Of a stretch of 64,000 bases of DNA, positions 16,304 through 24,645 are shown in pieces; position 1 is the stretch's first letter; every line of letters starts with the position of its first letter. This DNA is from Polyangiaceae bacterium (GTDB lineage: Bacteria; Myxococcota_A; Polyangia; Polyangiales; Polyangiaceae), in NCBI GenBank assembly GCA_016715885.1, contig JADJXL010000026.1, positions 62,001-126,000 on the forward strand, read 5' to 3'. The notes beneath the pieces were generated by a model. That model did not search any database and had not been told where the DNA came from. It saw only the letters and a list, made by a program, of their open reading frames with translations. A program made the position numbers and the translations under genes.

Positions 16304-18115
16304 ATGAACACGGACGAACAAAACACCAACGATCAGGCTGAGACTGAGGCCCCTGGCAACGCTCAGCTTTCTGGCAACGCGCCGGAGCAGATCGCCAAAT
16401 CGAGCGACGAAGATTGGGACGAACAGCCGGGAGACGACATCGGCAATCGCCTTCCAGGCGCCGCGCCACGTCAAGCTCCGCGACCACAGGCTGCCGCCGG
16501 TGGTGACGCGAAGAAGCGCAAGCGCAACAAGAAGCGCAAGGGGCCGCCTGGTGCGCAGGGACAAACCGAAGCGCCGCAAGGTGACGTCGAAGCTGCCGCT
16601 GACGCAGGCGAAGGCGAAGGCGAGGGCGAATCGACCGACGACGCTGCTCAGGGTGAACAGCAACCCGAGGCGCAAGGTCCCGCGCAAGGCAAACGTCGCG
16701 ACAAGCACCGCGACAAACAGCACGCCGCTGCGCAGCGAGAACGCCCGGCCTTCAGCGTAGGCGAAGAAGTCTTCGGCAAAGTCTGCAAGGTGACCGATCA
16801 GGTCATCTGGGTCGACATCGCGGGCAAGGCCATCGGTCTGTTCAACCGCGACGAACTCCCCGAAGAGGAAGGCATTCCGACCGATGGCGATCAATTCATC
16901 GCGACGGTTGCCAGCACCGGCGTGCGCGGCGGCATGCTCATGCTTTGCCGCGGAACGCCTCGCCCCCTCGATGAGCTCAAGCAACAGCTCGAAGCTGCAG
17001 CGAAGAGCGAAGACGTCGTCTTCGGCTTCGTGACGGGCACCGTCAAAGGTGGCCTCGAAGTGGACTTGGGCGGCCTGCGGGCATTCGCTCCCGCGTCGCA
17101 CGTCGACTTGCGACACGGCGCCGACTTGTCGCATCTCGTTGGCCAACGTCTCGACTTCCTCATCACGCAATACGCCAAGAAGGGCCGCGACATCGTCGTG
17201 TCCCGCAAGAAAATGCTCGACGAAGACGCTCGCCAAGCGCGCACGTCTGCGCTCAGCAAAGTCACGCCGGGCAGCGTGCACAAGGGCATCGTGCGCAAGG
17301 TCGTTGCCTGGGGCGTCTTCGTAGCTCTGCCCGATGCGGGCGGCGTCGAAGGCCTCATTCACATGACCGAAGCGAGCCACGATCGCAGCGCCAAACTCAC
17401 GGACCTCTTCCGCCCCGGCGTCGAAATCGACGTCAAAGTCCTGAAGATCGACGACAAGGGCAAACTTTGGCTCTCACACAAGGCAACCACGGCCGATCCG
17501 TGGGACGCCGTGAAAGAGAAGTACGCCGTCGGCACGCGTCACAAGGGCAAGGTCGCAAGGCTTCAGCCTTTCGGTGCCTTCATCGAGCTCGAGCCAGGGA
17601 TCGACGGCTTGTGCCACACCGCCGACATCGCCTTCAAAGCCGTCGAGCATCCCAGCGAGGTGGTCAAGGTCGGTGACGAGATCGACGTCGTCGTTTCGAG
17701 CTGCGATGCAGGCGCGCACAAGATCGGCCTCCACCCTGCCCTTCCAGCCGGTGAAGACGAACCTCGGCAACGCGTTCAGCAGTACAAGTCCGTCAAAGTT
17801 GCCGTCGTACAAATCACCGAAAGCGGCCTTGCCGTACGCATCCTTGGCGTCACGGGTCGTGCTGCGCGTGGATTCATCCCCGCAGGCCACACGGGCACCG
17901 CTCGTGGAACGGATCTGCGCAAGGAGTTCCCGCCCAACACGAAGCTCGATGCCAAGGTCCTCGAGATCGACCCTCGTCGCGGAGAAGCCAAGCTCTCGAT
18001 CCGCGCGCTCAAGGAAGACGCCGAAAAGCAAGCGTACCAGGCGTACCGCTCGGGCGTTGCGCGCGAAGCCAAGTTCGGCACCTTCGCCGACCTCATGAAG
18101 AAAAACCAGAATTAG
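16304..18115 (+). CDS. S1-domain RNA-binding protein (ribosomal protein S1-like)
   Basis: 603 residues from an ATG at 16304. The N-terminal ~145 residues are disordered, acidic and basic by turns, with a Lys/Arg patch (KKRKRNKKRKG) and EGEGEGE runs. About five OB-fold S1 repeats follow (approximately 148-213, 226-300, 322-390, 407-478, 497-570). The third is the best preserved, with KGIVRKVVAWGVFVAL and VEGLIHMTEAS; the fourth has GKVARLQPFGAFIELEPGIDGL. This architecture suits an S1-like translation or RNA-metabolism factor. The charged N-tail and low similarity of the first repeat argue against calling it the housekeeping rpsA. It is convergent with the MacAB-like operon, separated by a hairpin repeat. 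Confidence 0.85.
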   Translation: MNTDEQNTNDQAETEAPGNAQLSGNAPEQIAKSSDEDWDEQPGDDIGNRLPGAAPRQAPRPQAAAGGDAKKRKRNKKRKGPPGAQGQTEAPQGDVEAAADAGEGEGEGESTDDAAQGEQQPEAQGPAQGKRRDKHRDKQHAAAQRERPAFSVGEEVFGKVCKVTDQVIWVDIAGKAIGLFNRDELPEEEGIPTDGDQFIATVASTGVRGGMLMLCRGTPRPLDELKQQLEAAAKSEDVVFGFVTGTVKGGLEVDLGGLRAFAPASHVDLRHGADLSHLVGQRLDFLITQYAKKGRDIVVSRKKMLDEDARQARTSALSKVTPGSVHKGIVRKVVAWGVFVALPDAGGVEGLIHMTEASHDRSAKLTDLFRPGVEIDVKVLKIDDKGKLWLSHKATTADPWDAVKEKYAVGTRHKGKVARLQPFGAFIELEPGIDGLCHTADIAFKAVEHPSEVVKVGDEIDVVVSSCDAGAHKIGLHPALPAGEDEPRQRVQQYKSVKVAVVQITESGLAVRILGVTGRAARGFIPAGHTGTARGTDLRKEFPPNTKLDAKVLEIDPRRGEAKLSIRALKEDAEKQAYQAYRSGVAREAKFGTFADLMKKNQN

Positions 18116-18300
18116 CCTCACCCCCTAGCCCCCTCTCCCTACGAGGGAGAGGGGGAAAGAAGACGCGTCTACGCGTGCGCAATTTCTCCCCCTCTCCTTC
18201 TACTCCCCCTCTCCTTCTAGGAGAGGGGGCCGGGGGGTGAGGCCTTCGCCCCCTCTCCGCCGCGCCGTAGGCGCGAGGGGAGAGGGGGTTGGGGGGTGAG
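18116..18300. repeat. Three-hairpin palindromic repeat between convergent genes (probable bidirectional terminator)
   Basis: The 185-base gap between two convergent stop codons is nearly filled by three hairpins with the same CCCCCTCTCC/GGAGAGGGGG arms. Hairpin 1 has a 12-base perfect stem (18129-18140 with 18144-18155, loop ACG). Hairpin 2 has 10 bases (18205-18214 with 18220-18229). Hairpin 3 has arms 18249-18258 and about 18279-18288, with a GCGCC/GGCGC inner stem. CCTCACCCCC-type flanks occur once forward (18116) and twice inverted (ending near 18242 and 18300). This looks like a dispersed intergenic repeat family that also serves as a terminator. Confidence 0.75.
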
Positions 18301-18301
18301 G

Positions 18302-19531
18302 CTATTCCCGTCCGAGAGCCTGCACGGGATCCAGCTTCGCTGCCTGAAAGGCCGGGACAAACCCGAAGACGAGCCCGATCGATGAGCTCACCACCAGCGC
18401 GACGACCAGCGCCGTCGGTGAAATCTCCATGGGCAGAGCGGCAAATTTGCCAATCGCGATCGTCGCGCCGTACGCGATGGCCGTTCCGGTCAAGCCGCCG
18501 ATCGTCGTCAGCACCAGCGCTTCGATGAGAAACTGCGTCAGGATGTCCGCTTCGCGCGCACCAATGGCCATACGAATGCCAATCTCGCGCGTCCTCTCCG
18601 TGACGCTCACCAGCATGATGTTCATGACGCCGATGCCGCCGACGATGAGCGACACCGCGGCAATGCCGATGAGCAGCGTCGACAAACTCCCTGTAATCGA
18701 CTCCTGCAGCTCTTTGATCTCGGCCTGGCTACGTATGATGAAATCGTCCTCTTCGCCTTCCTGGATGCGGTGACGCTGGCGCAGAATCGACTCCGCTTGT
18801 TTCTTTGCGCGTTCCGTCGTCTCCGCCGCCGTGGCGCTCATGAAGATGGCGTCGGTTTCACCCGGCCGCGCGAAACGCACATGCGAACGCATCGTCGTGA
18901 TGGGCATGACGACGACGTCGTCTTGGCTCTGCCCAAACGGTGACGGGCCTTTTTCTTCGAGTACGCCGATGATGCGATACGGATACTTGCCAATCCGTAT
19001 GGTTCGATCGACGGGGTTTGCCGTTCCAAACAACTCCTTCGATGTGTTTGCTCCGATGAGCACCACCTTTTCGGAGACGTTCTCCGAAGACGGCGTCCAG
19101 CCTTCGCCACGCGTGACGTTCCAATTGCGCACGTCGAGGTAGGTGCTGCGGGAACCGATCACTTCGACTTTGACGTTTTTCCCTTCGTAGACGGCTTGGG
19201 CGCTCGAACGAAGAAACGGCACGGCCGCTCGAATGCTGGTCGACTCGCGCTCGAGCGCCTGGCAATCGCCTTCGGATAGCTTCGACCCTGTCGTCGTCTT
19301 TGCACCCGATGAACGCGACGACTGCGGAAAGACGATGAGCGCATTCGAGCCGAGGCTCGCGATCTGGCCGCCGATTTGAGCTCGTGCTGCGGTACCGAGC
19401 GCGGTCATCGTGACGACGGCAGCAATCCCGATGGTGATTCCCACGATCGTCAGAGAGGCCCGGAGTTTGTTTCGTACAACCGATCGGAACGCGATCGCGA
19501 CAGACGACAAGAGGCGGAAGAGCCAATTCAT
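18302..19531 (-). CDS. MacB-like ABC transporter permease (second)
   Basis: 409 residues from the ATG at 19531, which overlaps the stop of the upstream permease (ATGA, 19528-19531); the longer frame to 19663 is shadow. The protein has an N-terminal membrane helix (SLTIVGITIGIAAVVTMTAL), a large periplasmic MacB core domain (~50-275) and three C-terminal helices of the FtsX/MacB type. These include the family signature GGIGVMNIMLVSVTERTREIGIRMAIGA. It lacks an ATPase domain, which is supplied by the gene at 20748-21512. It is closely related to the neighbouring permease, so the transporter may be a heterodimer, or the two may be alternative permeases. Confidence 0.92.
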   Translation of the reverse strand: MNWLFRLLSSVAIAFRSVVRNKLRASLTIVGITIGIAAVVTMTALGTAARAQIGGQIASLGSNALIVFPQSSRSSGAKTTTGSKLSEGDCQALERESTSIRAAVPFLRSSAQAVYEGKNVKVEVIGSRSTYLDVRNWNVTRGEGWTPSSENVSEKVVLIGANTSKELFGTANPVDRTIRIGKYPYRIIGVLEEKGPSPFGQSQDDVVVMPITTMRSHVRFARPGETDAIFMSATAAETTERAKKQAESILRQRHRIQEGEEDDFIIRSQAEIKELQESITGSLSTLLIGIAAVSLIVGGIGVMNIMLVSVTERTREIGIRMAIGAREADILTQFLIEALVLTTIGGLTGTAIAYGATIAIGKFAALPMEISPTALVVALVVSSSIGLVFGFVPAFQAAKLDPVQALGRE

Positions 19532-20751
19532 TCTTGCCTCAACGCGACGATGGGATCGAGCAGAGCTGCTCGTAATGCCGGGAAAAACCCAGCAAGTACC
19601 CCGATCCCGGCGCTCGTTCCAATCGCTGCAACGACGGCAGGAAGGGGGAGCGACAAAGGCCAACCGAGACCCTTGCCCAACAGCACGATTGCGCCCGCAC
19701 CGATGCCGAGCCCGATCAAGCCACCGATCAAACTGAGCACCACGGCTTCTACGAGAAACTGCGTGAGGATGTCGCTGAAGGACGCGCCGATGGCCATGCG
19801 AATGCCGATCTCACGCGTTCGCTCCGTGACGCTCACGAGCATGATGTTCATGACGCCGATGCCGCCCACGAACAGGGATATTGCAGCGATCAAAGACAAG
19901 AAAATCGTGAGGGTCACGGCGATGCCCTCGAACTTCTTACGAATCTCCGACTGCGTACGAACGCCGAAATCCGGTTCTTCGCCGGGTCCAATCTTGTGTC
20001 GCTGACGCAAGATCGAGTCGATCTGCATGACGGCTCGATCCACGAGCTTTTCGTCTTTCGCCGACGCGATGAGCATCTGCACGCGTCCCGGTGCCGATGG
20101 TTGCACCCGCGCGCGAAAACTTCCGATGGGCATGATCACACGATCGTCTTGGTCTTCCCCGAACGGTGATTGCCCCTTCTCCGATAAGAGACCCACGATG
20201 CGGTACGGATGGCGCCCAATACGCACGTACTGGCCGACGGGATCCTGCGTGCCGAAAAGCTTTTGCCGAACGACCTCTCCGATGATGCAAACCTTTGCTT
20301 TGAGCAGCTCCTCCGATTCGGTGAACATGCGTCCTTTGCCAACGGAGAACCCTCGCACGTCAAGGTATCCGCGCGTGGTTCCCATGACCTGCGTGACGAC
20401 GTTCTGATCGCCGGAGATGACTTGCGCGCCGGTCGAGCTGAACGGCACCACGTCCGAAAGGCTCGATGCGTCCCGTACGAGCGCGCGGGCATCGTTTTCC
20501 GTGATGCGGTTGCCGCTGTCTTTGCTGCGCACTCCCGAGCTTTGCGTTGCTTGCGGCCAGATGAAGATGACGTTGGCGCCGAGGTTCGAGATGCGCCCAA
20601 GGATCTGCTGCTGCACGCCCGTGCCGAGCGCTACGACGATGACGACGGCAGCAACGCCGATGAGGATGCCGAGCACGGTCAGCGTCGAGCGGAGTTTGGA
20701 GCGCACGATGGCCCGCAAAGCGAGCCGAATGGCAGCCAGAATCGCCATCAT
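19528..20751 (-). CDS. MacB-like ABC transporter permease (first)
   Basis: 407 residues. The ATG at 20751 (an immediately following ATG at 20748 is also possible) overlaps the stop of the ATPase gene. Same layout as its neighbour: N-terminal helix, periplasmic core, then the FtsX-type C-terminal helices with GGIGVMNIMLVSVTERTREIGIRMAIGA. Mechanotransmission permeases of this type couple cytoplasmic ATP hydrolysis to export of substrates such as peptides, siderophores or macrolides from the periplasm. The four-base overlaps with both neighbours indicate tight translational coupling. Confidence 0.92.
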   Translation of the reverse strand: MMAILAAIRLALRAIVRSKLRSTLTVLGILIGVAAVVIVVALGTGVQQQILGRISNLGANVIFIWPQATQSSGVRSKDSGNRITENDARALVRDASSLSDVVPFSSTGAQVISGDQNVVTQVMGTTRGYLDVRGFSVGKGRMFTESEELLKAKVCIIGEVVRQKLFGTQDPVGQYVRIGRHPYRIVGLLSEKGQSPFGEDQDDRVIMPIGSFRARVQPSAPGRVQMLIASAKDEKLVDRAVMQIDSILRQRHKIGPGEEPDFGVRTQSEIRKKFEGIAVTLTIFLSLIAAISLFVGGIGVMNIMLVSVTERTREIGIRMAIGASFSDILTQFLVEAVVLSLIGGLIGLGIGAGAIVLLGKGLGWPLSLPLPAVVAAIGTSAGIGVLAGFFPALRAALLDPIVALRQE

Positions 20752-21512
20752 GGCGCCGCCACCTGATCTTCGTCCGTGGGCAAATTGGCGAGCGCTTCGG
20801 CGGCGTTCGTCGGGTGCGTATTCCGTTCGTCTCGCCGAACCTTACCGTCGCGCATCTCGATCACGCGACTCGCGCACGCCGCGATGTCGTGTTCGTGCGT
20901 CACGAGCACGATCGTGATGCCTTGCGTTCGATTCAAACGCTGCAAGAGGTCGAGCACTTCGAGGCTCGTGCGCGTGTCGAGGTTCCCGGTGGGTTCGTCG
21001 GCGAGCAGCAGCGGTGGTTCGGTCACGAGAGCGCGCGCGATCGCCACGCGTTGCTGCTGCCCGCCCGAGAGCTGATTCGGCGTGTGATGCAAGCGGCCAC
21101 CGAGGCCCACGGATTCGAGCGCTTTTTGGGCGCGACGAGCTCGTTCGGAAGCTCCAACCCCTCGGTACACGAGCGGCAGCTCCACATTTTCTTGAGCCGT
21201 GGTGCGCGGCAGCAGGTTGAAACCTTGAAAGACAAACCCGATGAGGTGGTTTCTCACGACAGCTCGAGCGTCGTTGCTGCGCATTCCCACTTCGATTCCA
21301 TCGAGCACGTACTTGCCGCGCGTGGGTCTGTCGAGACAACCGATGATGTTCATCATCGTGCTTTTGCCCGAACCGCTTTGACCGATGATCGCGACGAACT
21401 CGCTCTTCAAGATGGTCAAGCTCACGCTACGCAAAGCGCGCACGGTGACCGCTTCGGTGACGTAGTCCTTGCCGATCTGCTTCAGTTCGATGAGCGGCTG
21501 GCTCGATTCCAT
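20748..21512 (-). CDS. MacB-type ABC transporter ATPase
   Basis: 254 residues. It has a Walker A (GQSGSGKST, ~45-53), Q-loop (FVFQGFNLLPR), the signature LSGGQQQRVAIARAL, Walker B (LLLADEPTGNLD) and an H-loop (LVTHEHD). The order and spacing are those of the LolD/MacB/FtsE subfamily. It starts 11 bases after the adaptor gene's stop and overlaps the first permease. It provides the ATPase for the two permease genes. A ~25-residue acidic C-terminal tail extends beyond the domain. Confidence 0.95.
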   Translation of the reverse strand: MESSQPLIELKQIGKDYVTEAVTVRALRSVSLTILKSEFVAIIGQSGSGKSTMMNIIGCLDRPTRGKYVLDGIEVGMRSNDARAVVRNHLIGFVFQGFNLLPRTTAQENVELPLVYRGVGASERARRAQKALESVGLGGRLHHTPNQLSGGQQQRVAIARALVTEPPLLLADEPTGNLDTRTSLEVLDLLQRLNRTQGITIVLVTHEHDIAACASRVIEMRDGKVRRDERNTHPTNAAEALANLPTDEDQVAAP

Positions 21513-21523
21513 GACGATCTCGC

Positions 21524-22873
21524 CTAGAAGCTTCGACGGCCGCCCGCTTGTCGCATGGCTTCGTCAGTCTCGTCGGTGACGACTTCCAACGTGCCGACAT
21601 CACTTTGCAGCGCCGTGCTCACGCCGTCCGTGATGCCGATGTCGACCTCGCGCATCTCGATCTTTTCCGCGCCGGGTGTCGCGTCGGTGATCACGTAGAC
21701 GCGCCCTTTTCCTGGAGCGAGCCGTGGAAGTGGATCTTGCGGCAGGGGTTTGCCGTCCTTGTCTTTCGGCGGCGATGGCTTGAAACGAAGCGCCGCATTG
21801 GGAAGGCGTTTGGTCCCCTTGGCTTCGGCGGAATGAATCGTCGCGGTCGCCGTCATGCCCGGACGCAGTTTCAACTCGGGATTTTCGACTTCGATCACCG
21901 CGGCATACGTCACGACGCCCGCTTGGTTCACGGGGCTGTATCGCACTTGGCTCACGATGCCTTCGAACGTTTCGCCCGGGAACGCATCCACGCGAATGTC
22001 GGACTTCATTTGTTCTTTCAGCCGCCCGACGTCCGCTTCGTCGATGTCCGCGAGAACGCGCATTTTTCGCAAATCCTGCGCGATCACGAAAAGCGTGGGC
22101 GTTTGAAAGCTCGCAGCGACGGTTTGTCCCGGATCAATTGCTCGGTTGATCACGACGCCGTCGATGGGCGAGTAAATTTTCGTAAACGCGAGGTTTGTCT
22201 TGGTAGAACGAAGCGTCGCGCTGAGCTGCGACACTTGGGCCTTGGATGCGGAAACGTCGGCGATGGCGACGTCGTAGTTGCCTTGCGCGGAATCCAGCTC
22301 TTGCTGCGAACCGACGCCTTCCTGAAAAACTTTGCGTGCGCGTTCGAGCCGCACGCGCGCCGTTTCCAAGTTCGCCTCGGCCCGCTTCACGCTTGCGGCG
22401 GCGGCGGCAATACGCGCCTGATTTTCATCAATTTGAGCTCCAATGAGCTGCGGATCGATCTCCGCGAGCAAGTCGCCGGCTTTCACGACCGAATTGAAGT
22501 CGACGTGAACTTTCGTGATGCGGCCCGAAACCTGCGCGCCGATTTGCACTTCGGTGACGGGTTTCACCTGTCCCGTCGACTGGATCGTTTCGAAGATGTC
22601 ACCGGTCGTGATGGTCGACGTCACATAACGAGCCGCTGGCGGCGGCTTGTTTTTCTTGAACCAAATAACAGCGCCCCCGGCGATGATCGCCAGCACCAGC
22701 AAGACGATGGCGCGTCGCAGCCACATGCCTTTGCCTTCGACCCGGGAAAGCGTCTTTTCCAGTTCGGGCCGCCCCGTGGCTTCCTTCGAGCTTGCATTGC
22801 CCCGCGCGGTTGGCTGTTGGCTAGGTGCCTGGATCTGCTCGCTCGATCCAAGGCCGATTCCGGGATTGCCCAT
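21524..22873 (-). CDS. MacA-like periplasmic adaptor (membrane-fusion) protein
   Basis: 449 residues. An unusual ~50-residue cytoplasmic N-tail rich in Gln/Ser precedes a single membrane helix (RRAIVLLVLAIIAGGAVIWF, ~53-72). After it come the biotinyl-lipoyl halves (TGQVKPVTEVQIGAQVSG and the later FTKIYSPIDGVVINRAID), a long alpha-hairpin coiled coil (~145-215) rich in Ala/Arg, and beta-barrel and MP domains. It is the first gene of an adaptor-ATPase-permease-permease operon. No outer-membrane TolC partner lies in the window. Its start codon is back to back with the upstream region of the FKBP gene, so promoters are divergent. Confidence 0.92.
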   Translation of the reverse strand: MGNPGIGLGSSEQIQAPSQQPTARGNASSKEATGRPELEKTLSRVEGKGMWLRRAIVLLVLAIIAGGAVIWFKKNKPPPAARYVTSTITTGDIFETIQSTGQVKPVTEVQIGAQVSGRITKVHVDFNSVVKAGDLLAEIDPQLIGAQIDENQARIAAAAASVKRAEANLETARVRLERARKVFQEGVGSQQELDSAQGNYDVAIADVSASKAQVSQLSATLRSTKTNLAFTKIYSPIDGVVINRAIDPGQTVAASFQTPTLFVIAQDLRKMRVLADIDEADVGRLKEQMKSDIRVDAFPGETFEGIVSQVRYSPVNQAGVVTYAAVIEVENPELKLRPGMTATATIHSAEAKGTKRLPNAALRFKPSPPKDKDGKPLPQDPLPRLAPGKGRVYVITDATPGAEKIEMREVDIGITDGVSTALQSDVGTLEVVTDETDEAMRQAGGRRSF

Positions 22874-22973
22874 GACGGACGCTACATACCACGCCCTGGG
22901 AACATCTCACGTGACGCGCACGACTCGAGCAGGCTTGAAGGCGGCCGAGGAGCGTGGCACACCGTCGACCCTC

Positions 22974-23564
22974 ATGTCGTCATCGCTCGCCATTGGTCCC
23001 GATACGCACGTTACGCTGACGTACGTCCTCTTCGATGAAGACGGCGACACGGCGGATCGCGCGACTGCGCGGGAACCGTTGCAGTACATCCACGGCTACG
23101 CGCAGATCATCCCGGGGCTCGAACGTGCGCTCACGGGCATGCGTGCGGGGGAACGGCGTGAGATCACGGTGCCTCCGGACGATGCTTTCGGGCATCATGA
23201 CGACGAAGGCGTCTTCGAAGTGGACAAAGCGGACTTCGAAGGCGGCGAGGATGTTGCCCCCGGAGACGAATTCGTCGCACAAGGTCCTGACGGAAGCACG
23301 ATGGCCATGCGCGTCATCGAGGTACTTCCCGATGCGTTCGTCGTGGATACGAACCATCCGCTCGCAGGCCAAACCGTGAGATTTCAGGTCGAGGTGAATG
23401 AGGTCCGTGCAGCCACTGACGACGAGATCTCGAACGCACAGATGGATCTCGAAAAACGCGCTGCCGCCGCGCACGACGAAGGTGGCTGCTGCGACCATGA
23501 CCACGACCACGACCATGATCACCACCACGCCGCGCCTCTCGTGCAGATTTCGCGAAAACACTGA
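22974..23564 (+). CDS. SlyD-like FKBP-type peptidyl-prolyl isomerase with His-rich tail
   Basis: 196 residues from the ATG at 22974; an in-frame ATG at 22872 would add 34 residues but overlaps the macA start, and neither has a strong ribosome site. SlyD features: VTLTYVLFDEDG, a YIHGYAQIIPGLERAL segment, an IF-domain insertion (FGHHDDEGVFEV), DTNHPLAGQTVRF and a C-terminal Cys-Cys plus alternating Asp/His tail (CCDHDHDHDHDHHH). SlyD proteins isomerise Xaa-Pro bonds, chaperone nascent chains and bind nickel or other metals via the tail. Cytoplasmic. It leads a plus-strand run but is 47 bases from the next gene. Confidence 0.9.
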   Translation: MSSSLAIGPDTHVTLTYVLFDEDGDTADRATAREPLQYIHGYAQIIPGLERALTGMRAGERREITVPPDDAFGHHDDEGVFEVDKADFEGGEDVAPGDEFVAQGPDGSTMAMRVIEVLPDAFVVDTNHPLAGQTVRFQVEVNEVRAATDDEISNAQMDLEKRAAAAHDEGGCCDHDHDHDHDHHHAAPLVQISRKH

Positions 23565-23611
23565 GCAGCACGGGTCGTGAATAGTTTTACCAAGGGAGAC
23601 ACGACAAACCG

Positions 23612-24370
23612 ATGAAAGCCTCCGACCGAGGATACTTCGCACCTCTGAGTTACGATCTCCGCGTTCGCGAGCGAATGCTTGCAAGTGGAGTCGTTTCGCC
23701 TGCCGACATTGAGCAATACCTGGCGGGCCTTGCCGACCATGAAAGCAACAGCGAATTTTTGGGCATTCCTCAACCGGCGCTCGTGACTCCGCAGCCGCCG
23801 GCTCCAGTTGCCGCTCCGGCGCCGGCTCCCGTGCGTGTTGCGGCCCATGCGCCCGCAGCTCCGATCGCTGCGCCGGTGGCAAGCGTTGGGGCTTCCGATG
23901 GCGTGCAAGCTCTGATCGACGACGAGGACGAAGACGAGGACGAAGACGAGTTCGAGGAAGTTGCGGCGCAGCCTGCGGCAATAGCGGAAGCCGCGCCTGT
24001 GCAGGCAGCCGCACCCGTGCAAGAGGCGCCTGTGCAAGCAGCCGCGCCCGTGCAAGCAGCCGCGCCCGTGCAAGCAGCCGCGCCTGTGCAAGAGGCGCCC
24101 GTGCAAGAGGCGCCCGTGCAGGAAGCCGCGCCCGTGCAAGAAGCCGCGCCCGTGCAAGCAGCCGCGCCCGTGCAAGAAGCACCTGCTGTCGAAGTCGCAA
24201 CGAGCGCGCCGCCCGTGCAAGAAGAAGCGGCCGCGCCTGCGCAGGCCGCACCCGAAGCGGCTGCGCCGGCGGAGCCCGAAACGGCCGCGGCCGCAGCGCC
24301 GGAACCCGTTGCGGATGCCGCAGCTCCGATCGAAACGACAAACCCATCGACCGAGGGGCAGGCGGGGTGA
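23612..24370 (+). CDS. Low-complexity Ala/Pro/Val/Gln-repeat protein
   Basis: 252 residues; start ATG at 23612 behind AGGGAGA. Residues 1-50 are a conserved-looking head (SYDLRVRERMLASGVV, then DIEQYLAGLAD) that reads as a small helical domain. It is followed by a Pro-rich stretch, an acidic block of Asp/Glu (~108-118) and ~120 residues of APVQAA/APVQE repeats. No signal peptide or membrane segment. Its TGA overlaps the GTG of the DUF1844 gene. The head resembles the short N-terminal segment seen in some myxobacterial proteins with disordered tails; no function can be assigned. Confidence 0.7.
   Translation: MKASDRGYFAPLSYDLRVRERMLASGVVSPADIEQYLAGLADHESNSEFLGIPQPALVTPQPPAPVAAPAPAPVRVAAHAPAAPIAAPVASVGASDGVQALIDDEDEDEDEDEFEEVAAQPAAIAEAAPVQAAAPVQEAPVQAAAPVQAAAPVQAAAPVQEAPVQEAPVQEAAPVQEAAPVQAAAPVQEAPAVEVATSAPPVQEEAAAPAQAAPEAAAPAEPETAAAAAPEPVADAAAPIETTNPSTEGQAG
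23997..24186 (+). repeat. Tandem coding repeat APVQ(A/E)
   Basis: Inside the preceding gene, 15- to 18-base units built on GCGCCCGTGCAAG plus GCAGCC or GAG occur about a dozen times head to tail. They encode APVQAA, APVQEA and APVQE. Near-identity of the DNA units suggests recent slippage or unequal exchange, and copy number is likely to vary between strains. Confidence 0.75.
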
Positions 24371-24645
24371 GCGCCCAAGACAAACCCCATGCCGACCTTC
24401 CGAAGCTCGATTTTTCGATCTTCGTGATGTCGATCATTGGGTCGGCGCATGTTCATCTCGGAGACATGCCGGGGCCCGATGGCCAATCGGAGCGCAACAT
24501 CGCGCTCGCTCAGCAGGACATCGAGCTCTTGGCGCTGCTCGAAGAAAAGACCAAGGGCAACCTGACCGGCGATGAAGAGAGCCTTCTTTCGAGGGCGCTC
24601 GATGAACTCCGACAACGCTTCGAAGAAGCGTCCAAGGGAACGTGA
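24367..24645 (+). CDS. DUF1844 domain protein
   Basis: 92 residues from a GTG at 24367 whose GTGA overlaps the stop of the repeat protein. The central motif LDFSIFVMSIIGSAHVHLG followed by a helical segment (NIALAQQDIELLALLEEKT) matches the DUF1844 family, small cytoplasmic proteins of unknown function usually of this size. The stop overlaps the GTG of the DegP-like gene at 24642-24645, so three genes are chained by four-base overlaps. The strict coupling suggests a shared function with the protease or the repeat protein. Confidence 0.85.
   Translation: MSAQDKPHADLPKLDFSIFVMSIIGSAHVHLGDMPGPDGQSERNIALAQQDIELLALLEEKTKGNLTGDEESLLSRALDELRQRFEEASKGT

Noticed and set aside
16238..17380. 380-codon minus-strand frame over the S1-domain gene
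   Set aside because: Antisense to repeated S1 motifs; hydrophobic stretches come from reversed acidic and basic repeats.
18116..18300. CRISPR array (repeated motif at spaced intervals)
   Set aside because: The repeats are palindromic arms in both orientations without uniform spacers, and no cas genes are present.
23997..24186. Insertion or phage repeat
   Set aside because: The repeats keep the reading frame and encode APVQ units; no transposase or phage genes are nearby.
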